From positions 1 to 19,711 of the forward strand of contig JAWVYO010000041.1 in NCBI GenBank assembly GCA_033722675.1: a stretch of 19,711 nt of DNA, given 5' to 3'. Positions 6,298-14,793 of this stretch are shown here, one piece after another (positions within the stretch are counted from its first letter, which is position 1; every line of letters starts with the position of its first letter). A program made the position numbers and the translations under genes. The notes under the pieces are model-generated. The model saw only the letters and a program-made list of their open reading frames with translations. It made no database searches and was not told where the DNA came from. The DNA is from DATHYU01 sp033722675. GTDB lineage: Bacteria > Actinomycetota > Acidimicrobiia > Spongiisociales > UBA11373.

Positions 6298-8725
6298 ACG
6301 CGTGACGATCACCGTCGACGGCGAGGAGCGGGAGGTCCCCGCCGGCGAGCTGCTCATCAAGGCCGCCCAGGACACGGGCACCTACATCCCCCGCTTCTGC
6401 TGGCACCCCCGCATGAAGCCCGTGGGCATGTGCCGGATGTGCCTCGTCGAGGTGGAGGGCCCCCGCGGCCGCCAGCTCACCACGTCGTGCACGATGCCGG
6501 TGTCCGACGGGATGGTCGTCCACACCGAGTCGGACGTGGTGACGAAGGCCCAGGAGGGGGTGCTCGAGTTCCTCCTCATCAACCACCCGCTCGACTGCCC
6601 GGTCTGCGACCGTGGCGGCGAGTGTCCCCTCCAGGACCAGACCATGTCGTACGGGCCGGGCGAATCGCGCTTCGTCGAGGAGAAGCGCCACTTCGAGAAG
6701 CCCATCCCCATCAGCGACCTCGTCATGCTCGACCGGGAGCGCTGCATCCTCTGCGCCCGCTGCACCCGCTTCTCCGAGGAGATCTCGGGCGACCCCCTCA
6801 TCGAGTTCAAGGAACGGGGCAACGGCACGCAGGTCCTCACCTTCCCGGGCGAGCCCTTCGCGTCGTACTTCTCGGGCAACACCGTCCAGATCTGCCCGGT
6901 GGGCGCGCTCACCGCCACGCCCTACCGGTTCCGGGCCCGGCCGTGGGACCTGGAGGCCGTCGAGAGCACCTGCCCGCACTGCTCGGTGGGCTGTCGGATC
7001 TCCGTGCAGGCCTCCCAGAACCAGGTGCTCCGCTTCCTCGGCGTCGACAACGGCCCCACCAACCAGAGCTGGCTGTGCGACAAGGGGCGCTTCGGCTTCG
7101 AGTACCTCAACAGCGACGAACGGCTCGGGACCCCCCTCGTGCGGGGCGACGACGGCGAACTCCACGAGGCGTCGTGGGGCGAGGCCCTCGACGCGGCCGC
7201 CGCCGCCCTGTCGGCGGTGGTCGACGCCCACGGCGCAGACGCCGTGGCGGGCATCGGCGGCGCCCGCTCCACGAACGAGGAGGCCTACCTCTTCGGCAAG
7301 CTGCTGCGGTCCCGGATCGGGACCCCGCACCTCGACGCCCAGCTCGACGACGGCCTCGACCCCCGGTTCCTCGCAGGGGTCGAGCCGCGGGCCACGATCG
7401 ACGACCTCGAACGGGCCGCCGCCGTCCTCGTCTGGGCGCCCGACCTCAAGGAGGAGCTGCCCGTCCTCTACCTGCGGGTCCGGCGGGCCGCTCAGGAACT
7501 CGGGGCGAAGCTCGTCGTGGTGCATCCCCGCGCCACGGGACTCGACGACGTCGCCGGCCACGTGGTCCGGTACCGGGCCGGGCACGGTGCCGACGTGCTC
7601 CGCCGCCTCGCCGCCGGTGAGGGCGACCTCGCCGACGCCCGCGCCGCCCTCGGCGAGGGTCCCGTCGTCGCCATCGTCGGCCGCACCGGGCTCACCGAGG
7701 ACCCGGCGCTCGCGGAGGCGGTGGCCGCCTTCGCACGCGACCTGCCCGATGCCGCCCTCATGCCGGCGACCCGGCGCTCCAACGTCTACGGCGCCCTCGA
7801 CATGGGGCTGAGCCCGGCCCTGCTGCCCGGCCGCGCCTCCGCCTACGACGACGGCGCCCGGGCCGCGCTCGCCGAGCACTGGGGCGAGCTCCCCGGCGGC
7901 GCCGGTCGCGACACGGCGGGGATCGTCGACGGCCTCCGTCAGGGGGTGCTCAAGGCCGTGGTGCTCCTCGGAGCCGATCCGGCGCGCGACGTCCCCGACG
8001 GGTCCGGCGGCGCCGCGCTGGAGGCGGCCGAGACCGTCGTGGCGATCGATCTGTTCCGCACCGCCTCCGTCGAACAGGCCGACGTCGTCCTCCCCGCCCT
8101 CGGGTTCTCGGAGGTCGAGGGCACCGTGACGAACCTCGAGGGCCGGGTCCAGAAGGTCAACCGCCTGCTGCCCGGGACGGGACAGTCCCGCGCCGCCTGG
8201 GAGATCCTCGAGGACCTCGCCCGGCGTCTCGGCGGGTCCCTCGGCGCCACGTCGGCCGAGGCGATCGCCAAGGAGATCGAGGCGGTCGCACCCGCCTACG
8301 GCGGCATCTCGTGGGACCGCCTCGACTGGGGCGACGGACGCGAGGGCGTCGTCGCACCCGCCGGCGAGGGCTCCCAGCCCCTCGGCTTCGTGCCGGTGGC
8401 CGGCGACCTGGGGACGCCCCCCGACGGCACGACGCTCCATCTCGCCCGCACGCTCTACGACCACGGCACCGTGGTGCGTCGGGGCCCGTCGCTGGCGAAG
8501 CTCGCCCCCGAGCCCGCCCTCTTCGTCCACCCCGACGACGCAGGGCCGCTGGGCGTCGAGGAGGGTGTGACGGCATGGATCTCCGGCGGCTCCGGCCGGG
8601 CCGAGCTGCCGGTCCGCTTCGACCGGAGCCTCGCCCCCGGCACCGTCTACCTGCCGTTCAACCTCGGCGTCACCGTCGGCACCGACCCCGCCGTCACCGT
8701 CGCCGCGGCGGAGGGGGCGGCGTGA
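6290..8725 (+). CDS. nuoG: NADH-quinone oxidoreductase subunit G
   Basis: NuoG is the large iron-sulfur subunit of the peripheral arm, 811 residues here. The N-terminal ferredoxin domain holds N1b (Cys37, Cys48, Cys51, Cys67). Next come N5 with its unusual His ligand (His99, Cys103, Cys106, Cys112) and N4 (Cys152, Cys155, Cys158, Cys202). A fourth set, Cys228-x2-Cys231-x3-Cys235 and Cys263, matches the off-pathway cluster N7 known from E. coli and Thermus. From about 220 on the protein resembles molybdopterin oxidoreductases, ending in a degenerate C-terminal barrel (about 720-811); in complex I this part binds no molybdenum. The GTG at 6290 overlaps nuoF by 8 bases and has GGGAG nine bases upstream. 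A second GTG at 6302 is a possible start four codons later. Confidence 0.95.
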   Translation: MSERVTITVDGEEREVPAGELLIKAAQDTGTYIPRFCWHPRMKPVGMCRMCLVEVEGPRGRQLTTSCTMPVSDGMVVHTESDVVTKAQEGVLEFLLINHPLDCPVCDRGGECPLQDQTMSYGPGESRFVEEKRHFEKPIPISDLVMLDRERCILCARCTRFSEEISGDPLIEFKERGNGTQVLTFPGEPFASYFSGNTVQICPVGALTATPYRFRARPWDLEAVESTCPHCSVGCRISVQASQNQVLRFLGVDNGPTNQSWLCDKGRFGFEYLNSDERLGTPLVRGDDGELHEASWGEALDAAAAALSAVVDAHGADAVAGIGGARSTNEEAYLFGKLLRSRIGTPHLDAQLDDGLDPRFLAGVEPRATIDDLERAAAVLVWAPDLKEELPVLYLRVRRAAQELGAKLVVVHPRATGLDDVAGHVVRYRAGHGADVLRRLAAGEGDLADARAALGEGPVVAIVGRTGLTEDPALAEAVAAFARDLPDAALMPATRRSNVYGALDMGLSPALLPGRASAYDDGARAALAEHWGELPGGAGRDTAGIVDGLRQGVLKAVVLLGADPARDVPDGSGGAALEAAETVVAIDLFRTASVEQADVVLPALGFSEVEGTVTNLEGRVQKVNRLLPGTGQSRAAWEILEDLARRLGGSLGATSAEAIAKEIEAVAPAYGGISWDRLDWGDGREGVVAPAGEGSQPLGFVPVAGDLGTPPDGTTLHLARTLYDHGTVVRRGPSLAKLAPEPALFVHPDDAGPLGVEEGVTAWISGGSGRAELPVRFDRSLAPGTVYLPFNLGVTVGTDPAVTVAAAEGAA

Positions 8726-9858
8726 GCGACTTCCTCTACGACCTGTTTGCCGGGAACCTCTGGGGCGGCAGCCTCTGGCCGGCGCTCGTGAAGGTGGTGG
8801 CGGCCTTCGCGCTGCTGCTGCTGAACACGCTGCTGCTCATCTGGTTCGAGCGGAAGATCGTGGCCTGGATGCAGAACCGCCTCGGGCCGCGGCGGGCCGG
8901 CCCCTACGGCGTGCTCCAGACCCTGGCCGACGGCCTGAAACTGTTCTTCAAGGAGCAGGTGACGCCCCGCAAGGTCGAGTTCGGCGTCTACATCATGGCC
9001 CCGCTGCTGGCGCTCGTCCCGGCCCTGCTCATCTTCACCGTGATCCCCATCGGCGCCCCCTTCACCGTCACGGGCGACGGTCCGCCGGTGACCGTGCAAC
9101 TCGCCGCCGCCGACCTCAACGTGGCGCTCCTCTTCGTGCTCGCCATGTCGGCGATGGCGGTGTACGCGATCGTGTTGGCCGGCTGGTCCTCGGGCTCCAA
9201 GTACCCGCTGCTCGGCGGGGTGCGGGCCACGGCGCAGGCCATCTCCTACGAGGCCGCGATGGGCCTCGCCATCGTCCCCGTGGTGCTCTTCGCGTCCACC
9301 CGTATCGGCGACGGAGCGGACATCGGCGTCGGGACGATGTCCTTCTCCACCATCGTCGAGCTGCAGGCCGGCGCCTTCCGGGGTTTCATCCCCGGCTGGT
9401 TCGTGTTCTGGCTCCTGCCGTCCTTCATCATCTTCTGGATCGCCGCGGTCGCCGAGACGAACCGGGCGCCCTTCGACCTCGTCGAGGCCGAGCAGGAGAT
9501 CGTCGGCGGCTTCCACACCGAGTACTCGGGCATCCGCTTCGCCCTCTTCTTCCTGGCCGAGTACATCAACATGTTCAACATGTCGGCCATCGCCGTGACG
9601 CTCTTCTTCGGCGGCTGGCTCGGACCGGACTTCGGCCTCCCCGCAGGCATCGCCTGGGTCATGCCGATCTTCTGGTTCCTCCTGAAGACCTACGCCCTCC
9701 TCTTCGTGTACGTGTGGCTGCGGGCGACGCTGCCCCGGATGCGCTACGACCTGCTCATGCAGTTCGGGTGGAAGCGTCTGATCCCCGTGTCCCTCGCCTG
9801 GCTCGTCCTGTTCACGCTCGTGACGGCCTGGCGCAGCTTCGGAGCGCCGTGGGGGTGA
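8722..9858 (+). CDS. nuoH: NADH-quinone oxidoreductase subunit H
   Basis: NuoH is the membrane subunit joining the quinone chamber to the proton-pumping arm, with about eight membrane helices in 378 residues. Conserved segments are WFERKIVAWMQNRLGPRRAG (41-60) with LADGLKLFFKEQ after it, VAETNRAPFDL (243-253), the acidic cluster Glu255/Glu257/Glu259 and GGFHTEYSG (262-270) lining the quinone cavity, and LRATLPRMRYDLLMQFGWK (333-351) near the C-terminus. The GTG at 8722 overlaps the nuoG stop as GTGA and is preceded by a G-rich ribosome binding site (GGAGGGGG, 8710-8717). All family landmarks are present, and no truncation is seen. Confidence 0.97.
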   Translation: MSDFLYDLFAGNLWGGSLWPALVKVVAAFALLLLNTLLLIWFERKIVAWMQNRLGPRRAGPYGVLQTLADGLKLFFKEQVTPRKVEFGVYIMAPLLALVPALLIFTVIPIGAPFTVTGDGPPVTVQLAAADLNVALLFVLAMSAMAVYAIVLAGWSSGSKYPLLGGVRATAQAISYEAAMGLAIVPVVLFASTRIGDGADIGVGTMSFSTIVELQAGAFRGFIPGWFVFWLLPSFIIFWIAAVAETNRAPFDLVEAEQEIVGGFHTEYSGIRFALFFLAEYINMFNMSAIAVTLFFGGWLGPDFGLPAGIAWVMPIFWFLLKTYALLFVYVWLRATLPRMRYDLLMQFGWKRLIPVSLAWLVLFTLVTAWRSFGAPWG

Positions 9859-9861
9859 GCC

Positions 9862-10542
9862 ATGACCGATGAGCCGATCGACGTGACCGAGGACACCGCC
9901 ACCGAGGAGCGCGGCGGGTTCTTCAAGCCCTTCGCCGGGTTCCTCGTCACGTTCCGACAGATGTTCCGCAAGCGCGTCACCCGCGAGTACCCCCACGAGA
10001 AGCGGGAGAAGCCCCAGCGGTTCCACGGGCGGCACGTCCTCAACCGCTACCCCGACGGCATGGAGAAGTGCATCGGGTGCGAGCTGTGCGCCGGTGTCTG
10101 TCCGGCCCGCTGCATCTACGTGCGGGGCAAGGAGAACCCGCCCGACGCGCCCGTCAGCCCGGGGGAGCGCTACGGGTTCGTCTACGAGATCAACATGCTG
10201 CGGTGCATCTTCTGCGCCCTCTGCGTCGAGGCCTGCCCCACCGAGGCGATCACCATGACCCACCTGTTCGAGTTCTCCGTGACCTCGCGTGACGAGTCGA
10301 TCCTCACGCGGGACCACCTCCTCATGGAGCCGGACGGCTCGGTGCCCCACATCCACGAGGAGAACCCGCTCATCGACGTGGGCGAGCTGCGGATCGCCGA
10401 CGGCTGGATGCGTGCCACTGCGTCCGCCGGCCGCGCCTCCTACGAGGGGGTCGAGGGGTGGACGCCCACGGCCGGCGTCGGACTGCGCCCCGCCGAGCGC
10501 GGCCAGCGTCCCGACGACGACGCCGAGGAAGCCGACGACTGA
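9862..10542 (+). CDS. nuoI: NADH-quinone oxidoreductase subunit I
   Basis: NuoI is the ferredoxin-like subunit that passes electrons through clusters N6a and N6b towards N2 in NuoB. Both 4Fe-4S motifs are intact: Cys70-x2-Cys73-x2-Cys76-x3-Cys80 and Cys115-x2-Cys118-x2-Cys121-x3-Cys125, the second in RCIFCALCVEACPTEAI. An amphipathic stretch near 20-36 fits the membrane-associated N-terminal helix. At 226 residues the protein is on the long side because of an acidic N-terminal leader of about 17 residues and a polar C-terminal tail of about 90 residues after the second motif, ending in RPDDDAEEADD. The ATG is three bases after the nuoH stop, the only junction within the nuo genes that leaves bases between stop and start. 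Confidence 0.96.
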   Translation: MTDEPIDVTEDTATEERGGFFKPFAGFLVTFRQMFRKRVTREYPHEKREKPQRFHGRHVLNRYPDGMEKCIGCELCAGVCPARCIYVRGKENPPDAPVSPGERYGFVYEINMLRCIFCALCVEACPTEAITMTHLFEFSVTSRDESILTRDHLLMEPDGSVPHIHEENPLIDVGELRIADGWMRATASAGRASYEGVEGWTPTAGVGLRPAERGQRPDDDAEEADD

Positions 10543-11057
10543 TGGTCGAGACCGTCCTCTTCTTCGTCTTCGGGGCCGCCGCCATCGCGGGGGCCCTCAC
10601 GATGGTCGCGGCGCGCAACCCCGTGTACGCGGCGCTGGGCCTCATGCTCACGATGTTCTCGATCGCCGTGTTCTACGTGTCCAACGCCGGCCACTTCATC
10701 GCCGTCGTCCAGGTGATCATCTACGCGGGCGCGGTGATGACCCTCTTCCTGTTCGTGATCATGCTCATCGGCGTCGACCGGGCCGAGGACCGCACCGAGA
10801 CCATCCCCTTCCAGCGCCCGCTGGGACTGCTCCTGCTGCTCGGCCTCGCGGCGGGGGTCGTCGCCGCGGGGGCGCAGGCATGGGTGACGGGGCCCTCGGA
10901 CGCGTTCGGCGACGCCAACGGGACGCTGGAGGCGATCGGGGAGGAGCTCTTCACCCGGTGGGTGCTCCCCTTCGAGATCACCGCCCTCCTGCTCATCGTC
11001 GCCGCCGCCGGTGCGATCGGCCTGGCCTACTTCCGCAGCGGGGAGGACGAGGCGTGA
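10542..11057 (+). CDS. nuoJ: NADH-quinone oxidoreductase subunit J
   Basis: NuoJ is a five-helix membrane subunit next to NuoK. Its third helix can switch conformation (pi-bulge) during coupling. That helix is recognisable as AVVQVIIYAGAVMTLFLFVI at about 54-73. NPVYAALGLML (26-36) is the other conserved stretch. The product has 171 residues, with a loop of about 40 residues between the fourth and fifth helices. The ATG at 10542 shares a base with the nuoI stop (TGATG). The same frame is open back to 10458, but the extra part is an Arg-rich stretch inside nuoI and is not credible as NuoJ sequence. Confidence 0.95.
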   Translation: MVETVLFFVFGAAAIAGALTMVAARNPVYAALGLMLTMFSIAVFYVSNAGHFIAVVQVIIYAGAVMTLFLFVIMLIGVDRAEDRTETIPFQRPLGLLLLLGLAAGVVAAGAQAWVTGPSDAFGDANGTLEAIGEELFTRWVLPFEITALLLIVAAAGAIGLAYFRSGEDEA

Positions 11058-11359
11058 CCGTCACCCCCGGCTGGTACATGGCACTCGCGGCGATCCTCTT
11101 CGTGATCGGCGCGGGCGGGATCCTCCTGCGCCGGAACGCCCTCGTGATGTTCATGTCGGTGGAGCTCATGCTGAACGCCGTCAACCTCTCCTTCGTGGCG
11201 GCGGGGCGCGAGCTGGGGGTCCTCGACGGGCAGATCGCGGTGCTCTTCGTGATGGTGGTCGCCGCCGCCGAGGTCGTCGTGGGTCTGGCGATCATCGTGG
11301 CCATCTTCCGCCGCCGCCAGACGGCGTCCGTCGACGAGTTGTCGGGGCTCCGGGGATGA
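11054..11359 (+). CDS. nuoK: NADH-quinone oxidoreductase subunit K
   Basis: NuoK is a three-helix membrane subunit with two buried glutamates on the proton path. Both are present in this 101-residue product: Glu37 in MFMSVELMLNAVNL and Glu73 in VVAAAEVVVGLAI, equivalent to Glu36 and Glu72 of E. coli. The GTG start at 11054 overlaps the nuoJ stop as GTGA and is preceded by GGGGAGGA. The stop overlaps nuoL as ATGA. Length is typical. Confidence 0.96.
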   Translation: MTVTPGWYMALAAILFVIGAGGILLRRNALVMFMSVELMLNAVNLSFVAAGRELGVLDGQIAVLFVMVVAAAEVVVGLAIIVAIFRRRQTASVDELSGLRG

Positions 11360-13245
11360 GCGAGACCACCGTCGAAGTCCTCGTCTCGCTCACCCTGCTG
11401 GCGCCGCTGGCCGGCGCCGTCGTCCTCCTGTCGCTCGGGCGCCGGATCGGCGAGCCCGGCGCGGGCGTCCTCGCCACGGCGATCGTGGGCGGCTCCTTCG
11501 CCATGGCGCTCGTCGCGTCGGCGGACTTCATCACCGGCGAGGCGCATTCGGCCACCGTGGCCCACTGGTTCGAATGGCTGCCGCCGCTCGGCGTCGAGGC
11601 CGCGTTCCGATGGGACGCCCTCGCCGCGCTCATGACGCTGGTCGTGACCGGCGTCGGGTCGCTCATCCACCTGTACTCGATCGGGTACATGCACGGCGAC
11701 GAGCGGTTCCCCCGCTTCTTCGCCTACCTCAACCTGTTCATCTTCTCGATGCTGACGCTGGTGCTCGCCGACAACTTCGCGCTCCTCTTCGTGGGCTGGG
11801 AGCTCGTCGGTCTCTCCTCGTACCTGCTCATCTCGTTCTGGTTCGAACGGGAGACGGCGGCCGCCGCGGGCAAGAAGGCCTTCGTGACCAACCGGGTCGG
11901 CGACGTCGGCTTCATGGTCGCCCTCATGTTGATCTTCGCCGAGTTCGGCACGTTCGGGTACGACGCCGTGTTCGAGACCGCCGAAGGCGTGTTGTCCACG
12001 GAGATGGCCACCGCCATCACGCTGTTGCTGCTCGTGGGGGCGGCCGGCAAGTCGGCACAGCTGCCCCTCTACGTGTGGCTTCCCGACGCCATGGAGGGCC
12101 CGACCCCCGTGTCGGCGCTCATCCACGCCGCCACGATGGTGACCGCCGGCGTGTACATGGTCGCCCGGGCGGGGGCGCTGTTCGAGCTGGCCCCGGTGTC
12201 GGGCGGGATCGTCGCGACCGTCGGCGCCGTCACCGCCCTCTTCGCAGCGACGATCGCGATCTTCCAGAACGACATCAAGCGCGTCCTCGCCTACTCGACG
12301 ATCAGCCAGCTCGGATACATGTTCCTCGCCGTCGGCGCCGCCGCCTACGTCGCCGGCATCTTCCACCTGATGACCCACGCCTTCTTCAAGGCCCTGCTGT
12401 TCCTCGGCGCCGGATCGGTGATCCACGCGATGCACGAGGAGCAGGACATGCGGAAGATGGGCGGGCTCGCCCGGAAGATGCCCATCACCGCCGTGACGAT
12501 GGGGATCGCCTGGCTGGCGATCTCGGGGATCCCGCCACTCTCGGGCTTCTGGTCCAAGGACGAGATCCTCGCCGTTGTCTGGGACCGGGGCGACGCGTGG
12601 GTGGCGCTGTGGGTGGTGGGGATCGTGACCGCCCTGCTCACGGCCTTCTACATGAGCCGCCTCATCTTCATGACCTTCGCGGGCAGGCCCCGGTGGAAGG
12701 AGGGCCTCGAGCCCCACGAGTCGCCGCCGGTCATGACCTTCCCCCTCGTCGTGCTGGCCGTTCTCTCCGCCGTCGCCGGGTTCGTCAACCTGCCCTGGCA
12801 GCTCGGGCTCGAGCACTTCCTCGAACCGGCCTTCGAACTCGTCACCCTCGCGCACCCCGCCGAGGGCTCCACCGCCGTCGTCCTGGCGCTCGTGTCGGTG
12901 GCCGCCGCGGCCGTCGGGATCCTGGTGGCGGCCGAGCGGTACGGGTTCCGGACGACGCTGCCCTCCGAGGACGGCGCGGTGGCCTCGCTGCTGGGCAGCG
13001 GCTACCACGTCGACGACCTCTACGCCCGGGTGTTCGTCGGAGGCGGCGGGGCCGTCGCCGAAGCCGCCGCCGAGGGCGACCGCCGCATCGTCGACGGCGG
13101 CGTGAACGGCGTCGGATGGCTCACGCAGAAGGCGGGCGAGCTGCTGCGGCCGCTGCAGACGGGCTACGCCCGCTCCGCGGCGCTGTGGATCACGATCGGG
13201 ACCGTCGGCCTGCTGGCCTGGTTCCTGAGCCGGGGGGCCTTCTAG
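11356..13245 (+). CDS. nuoL: NADH-quinone oxidoreductase subunit L (antiporter-like)
   Basis: NuoL is the distal antiporter-like proton-pumping subunit. In 629 residues it shows the expected multi-helix core with functional residues Glu149 (FVGWELVGLSSYL), Lys232 (GAAGKSAQLPLYVWLPDAMEG) and His257 (SALIHAATMVTAG), plus FQNDIKRVLAYSTISQLGYM around the centre and SGFWSKDEIL later. The C-terminal 200 or so residues carry the extra helices and lateral helix that clamp the membrane arm, ending in a final hydrophobic segment (about 606-625). The ATG overlaps the nuoK stop (ATGA). The open frame extends upstream through nuoK but without membrane-protein character. The TAG stop is immediately followed by the nuoM ATG. 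Confidence 0.97.
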   Translation: MSETTVEVLVSLTLLAPLAGAVVLLSLGRRIGEPGAGVLATAIVGGSFAMALVASADFITGEAHSATVAHWFEWLPPLGVEAAFRWDALAALMTLVVTGVGSLIHLYSIGYMHGDERFPRFFAYLNLFIFSMLTLVLADNFALLFVGWELVGLSSYLLISFWFERETAAAAGKKAFVTNRVGDVGFMVALMLIFAEFGTFGYDAVFETAEGVLSTEMATAITLLLLVGAAGKSAQLPLYVWLPDAMEGPTPVSALIHAATMVTAGVYMVARAGALFELAPVSGGIVATVGAVTALFAATIAIFQNDIKRVLAYSTISQLGYMFLAVGAAAYVAGIFHLMTHAFFKALLFLGAGSVIHAMHEEQDMRKMGGLARKMPITAVTMGIAWLAISGIPPLSGFWSKDEILAVVWDRGDAWVALWVVGIVTALLTAFYMSRLIFMTFAGRPRWKEGLEPHESPPVMTFPLVVLAVLSAVAGFVNLPWQLGLEHFLEPAFELVTLAHPAEGSTAVVLALVSVAAAAVGILVAAERYGFRTTLPSEDGAVASLLGSGYHVDDLYARVFVGGGGAVAEAAAEGDRRIVDGGVNGVGWLTQKAGELLRPLQTGYARSAALWITIGTVGLLAWFLSRGAF

Positions 13246-14793
13246 ATGGAGGCGTCGTTCCCGATCCTCACGATCCTCGTGCTGCTGCCGGTGGCCTCGG
13301 GCATCGTGCTGCTGCTCCTGCCCAAGGACCGCACCGAGCTCGTCCTCCCCGTCGCCATCCTCCTCAGCCTCCTCCCCCTGGGGGCCACGGGGTGGATCCT
13401 CTACGAGTTCCAGACCGGGTTCGGCGGGTTCCAGTTCGTCGAGCGCAGCGTCTGGTACGAGGCGTGGGGCGTGGGCTGGCACCTCGGGATCGACGGCATC
13501 TCACTCTTCCTCGTGGCCCTCACCACGTTCCTCTTCCCGCTGTCGCTGCTGGCGTCCACCGCGATCACCGACCGGGTGCGCGAGTACGCCGCCTCGATGC
13601 TGTTCCTCGAGGCCGGCATCCTCGGCGTCTTCGTCGCGCTGGATCTGCTCGTCTTCTTCGTGTTCTGGGAGGCGATGCTCGTCCCGATGTATTTCATCAT
13701 CGGGATCTGGGGCGGCACGCGCCGGGTCTACGCCGCGGTGAAGTTCTTCCTCTACACGGCGCTGGGATCCGCGCTCATGTTCGCCGGGATCCTGTGGCTC
13801 GCGGTCTCGGCCTCCGACCAGCTGGGCGGGCCCACCTTCGACTTCACCGAGCTGCTGGGGGTCGAGATCGCTCGGACCACCCAGTTCTGGCTCTTCGCCG
13901 GGTTCGCCCTGTCCTTCGGGATCAAGGTGCCGCTCTTCCCCTTCCACACCTGGCTCCCCGACGCCCACGTCGAGGCGCCGACGGCCGGTTCGGTGATCCT
14001 CGCCGGTGTCCTGCTGAAGCTCGGCGCCTACGGCCTCGTCCGGTTCAACCTGACGCTGTTCCCCGAGGCCACCGTCGAACTCGTGCCGGTCCTCGCGGTC
14101 CTGTCGGTGATCGGGATCATCTACGGGGCGGTGGTGGCGATCGTCCAATCCGACATCAAGCGGCTCGTCGCCTACTCGTCGGTGAGCCACCTCGGATTCG
14201 TGGTGCTCGGCATCTTCGCCCTCACCACCCAGGGGCTCCAGGGCGGGGTCATCCAGATGGTCAACCACGGCCTCACGACCGGCGTCCTGTTCATCCTGGT
14301 GGGCATGATCTACGAGCGGCGCCACACCCGTGAGATCGGCGACTTCGGCGGTCTCGCTCGCGTCATGCCGCTCTTCGCCGGCGCCTTCCTCTTCACGGCG
14401 TTCGCGTCCATCGGCCTGCCGGGTCTCAACGGGTTCGTCGGCGAGTTCCTCGTCCTCATGGGGTCGTACCTGACCCTCCCGGTGTACGCGATCATCGCCT
14501 CTTTCGGCGTGATCCTTGCCGCCGTGTACCTGCTGTGGGCCTACCAGCGCATGTTCACCGGCCCGATCACGGTGAAGGAGAACGAAGGCCTCGCCGACGT
14601 CGGGTTCCGGGAGGCGGCGATCCTGCTGCCGATGGTGGCGCTCATCGTGTTCCTCGGCGTCTACCCGAAGCCGGCGCTCGAGCGGATCGAGCCGTCCGTG
14701 CAGGGGATCATCGATCGGATCGAGCTCACCACCGACTACGAGGCGCCGGAGTTCGGCGTCGAGGCCGATCTGGCGGGGGAGGGTGACGAATGA
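13246..14793 (+). CDS. nuoM: NADH-quinone oxidoreductase subunit M (antiporter-like)
   Basis: NuoM is the middle antiporter-like proton-pumping subunit, 515 residues. Key residues are Glu142 (FVFWEAMLVPMYFIIG), Lys227 (FGIKVPLFPFHTWLPDAHVEAP) and Lys258 (LAGVLLKLGAYGLVRFN), with QSDIKRLVAYSSVSHLGFV after them. About fourteen hydrophobic segments are visible. The C-terminus is a charged tail with EAPEFGVEADLAGEGDE, which would face the cytoplasm or membrane surface. ATG 13246 abuts the nuoL TAG with no spacer. The end overlaps nuoN by 4 bases (ATGA). Confidence 0.97.
   Translation: MEASFPILTILVLLPVASGIVLLLLPKDRTELVLPVAILLSLLPLGATGWILYEFQTGFGGFQFVERSVWYEAWGVGWHLGIDGISLFLVALTTFLFPLSLLASTAITDRVREYAASMLFLEAGILGVFVALDLLVFFVFWEAMLVPMYFIIGIWGGTRRVYAAVKFFLYTALGSALMFAGILWLAVSASDQLGGPTFDFTELLGVEIARTTQFWLFAGFALSFGIKVPLFPFHTWLPDAHVEAPTAGSVILAGVLLKLGAYGLVRFNLTLFPEATVELVPVLAVLSVIGIIYGAVVAIVQSDIKRLVAYSSVSHLGFVVLGIFALTTQGLQGGVIQMVNHGLTTGVLFILVGMIYERRHTREIGDFGGLARVMPLFAGAFLFTAFASIGLPGLNGFVGEFLVLMGSYLTLPVYAIIASFGVILAAVYLLWAYQRMFTGPITVKENEGLADVGFREAAILLPMVALIVFLGVYPKPALERIEPSVQGIIDRIELTTDYEAPEFGVEADLAGEGDE

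Noticed and set aside
6236..8530. Long open frame on the minus strand, 764 codons, opposite nuoG
   Set aside because: It is an antisense shadow produced by the strong GC bias at third codon positions. Its translation is low-complexity Gly/Arg/Glu/Val-rich sequence without a recognisable domain, while the + strand encodes a complete NuoG.
10993..13482. Long open frame on the minus strand, 829 codons, opposite nuoK, nuoL and the start of nuoM
   Set aside because: Same cause. It crosses three intact + strand genes and has a His/Arg/Gly/Glu-biased composition typical of antisense frames in high-GC genomes.
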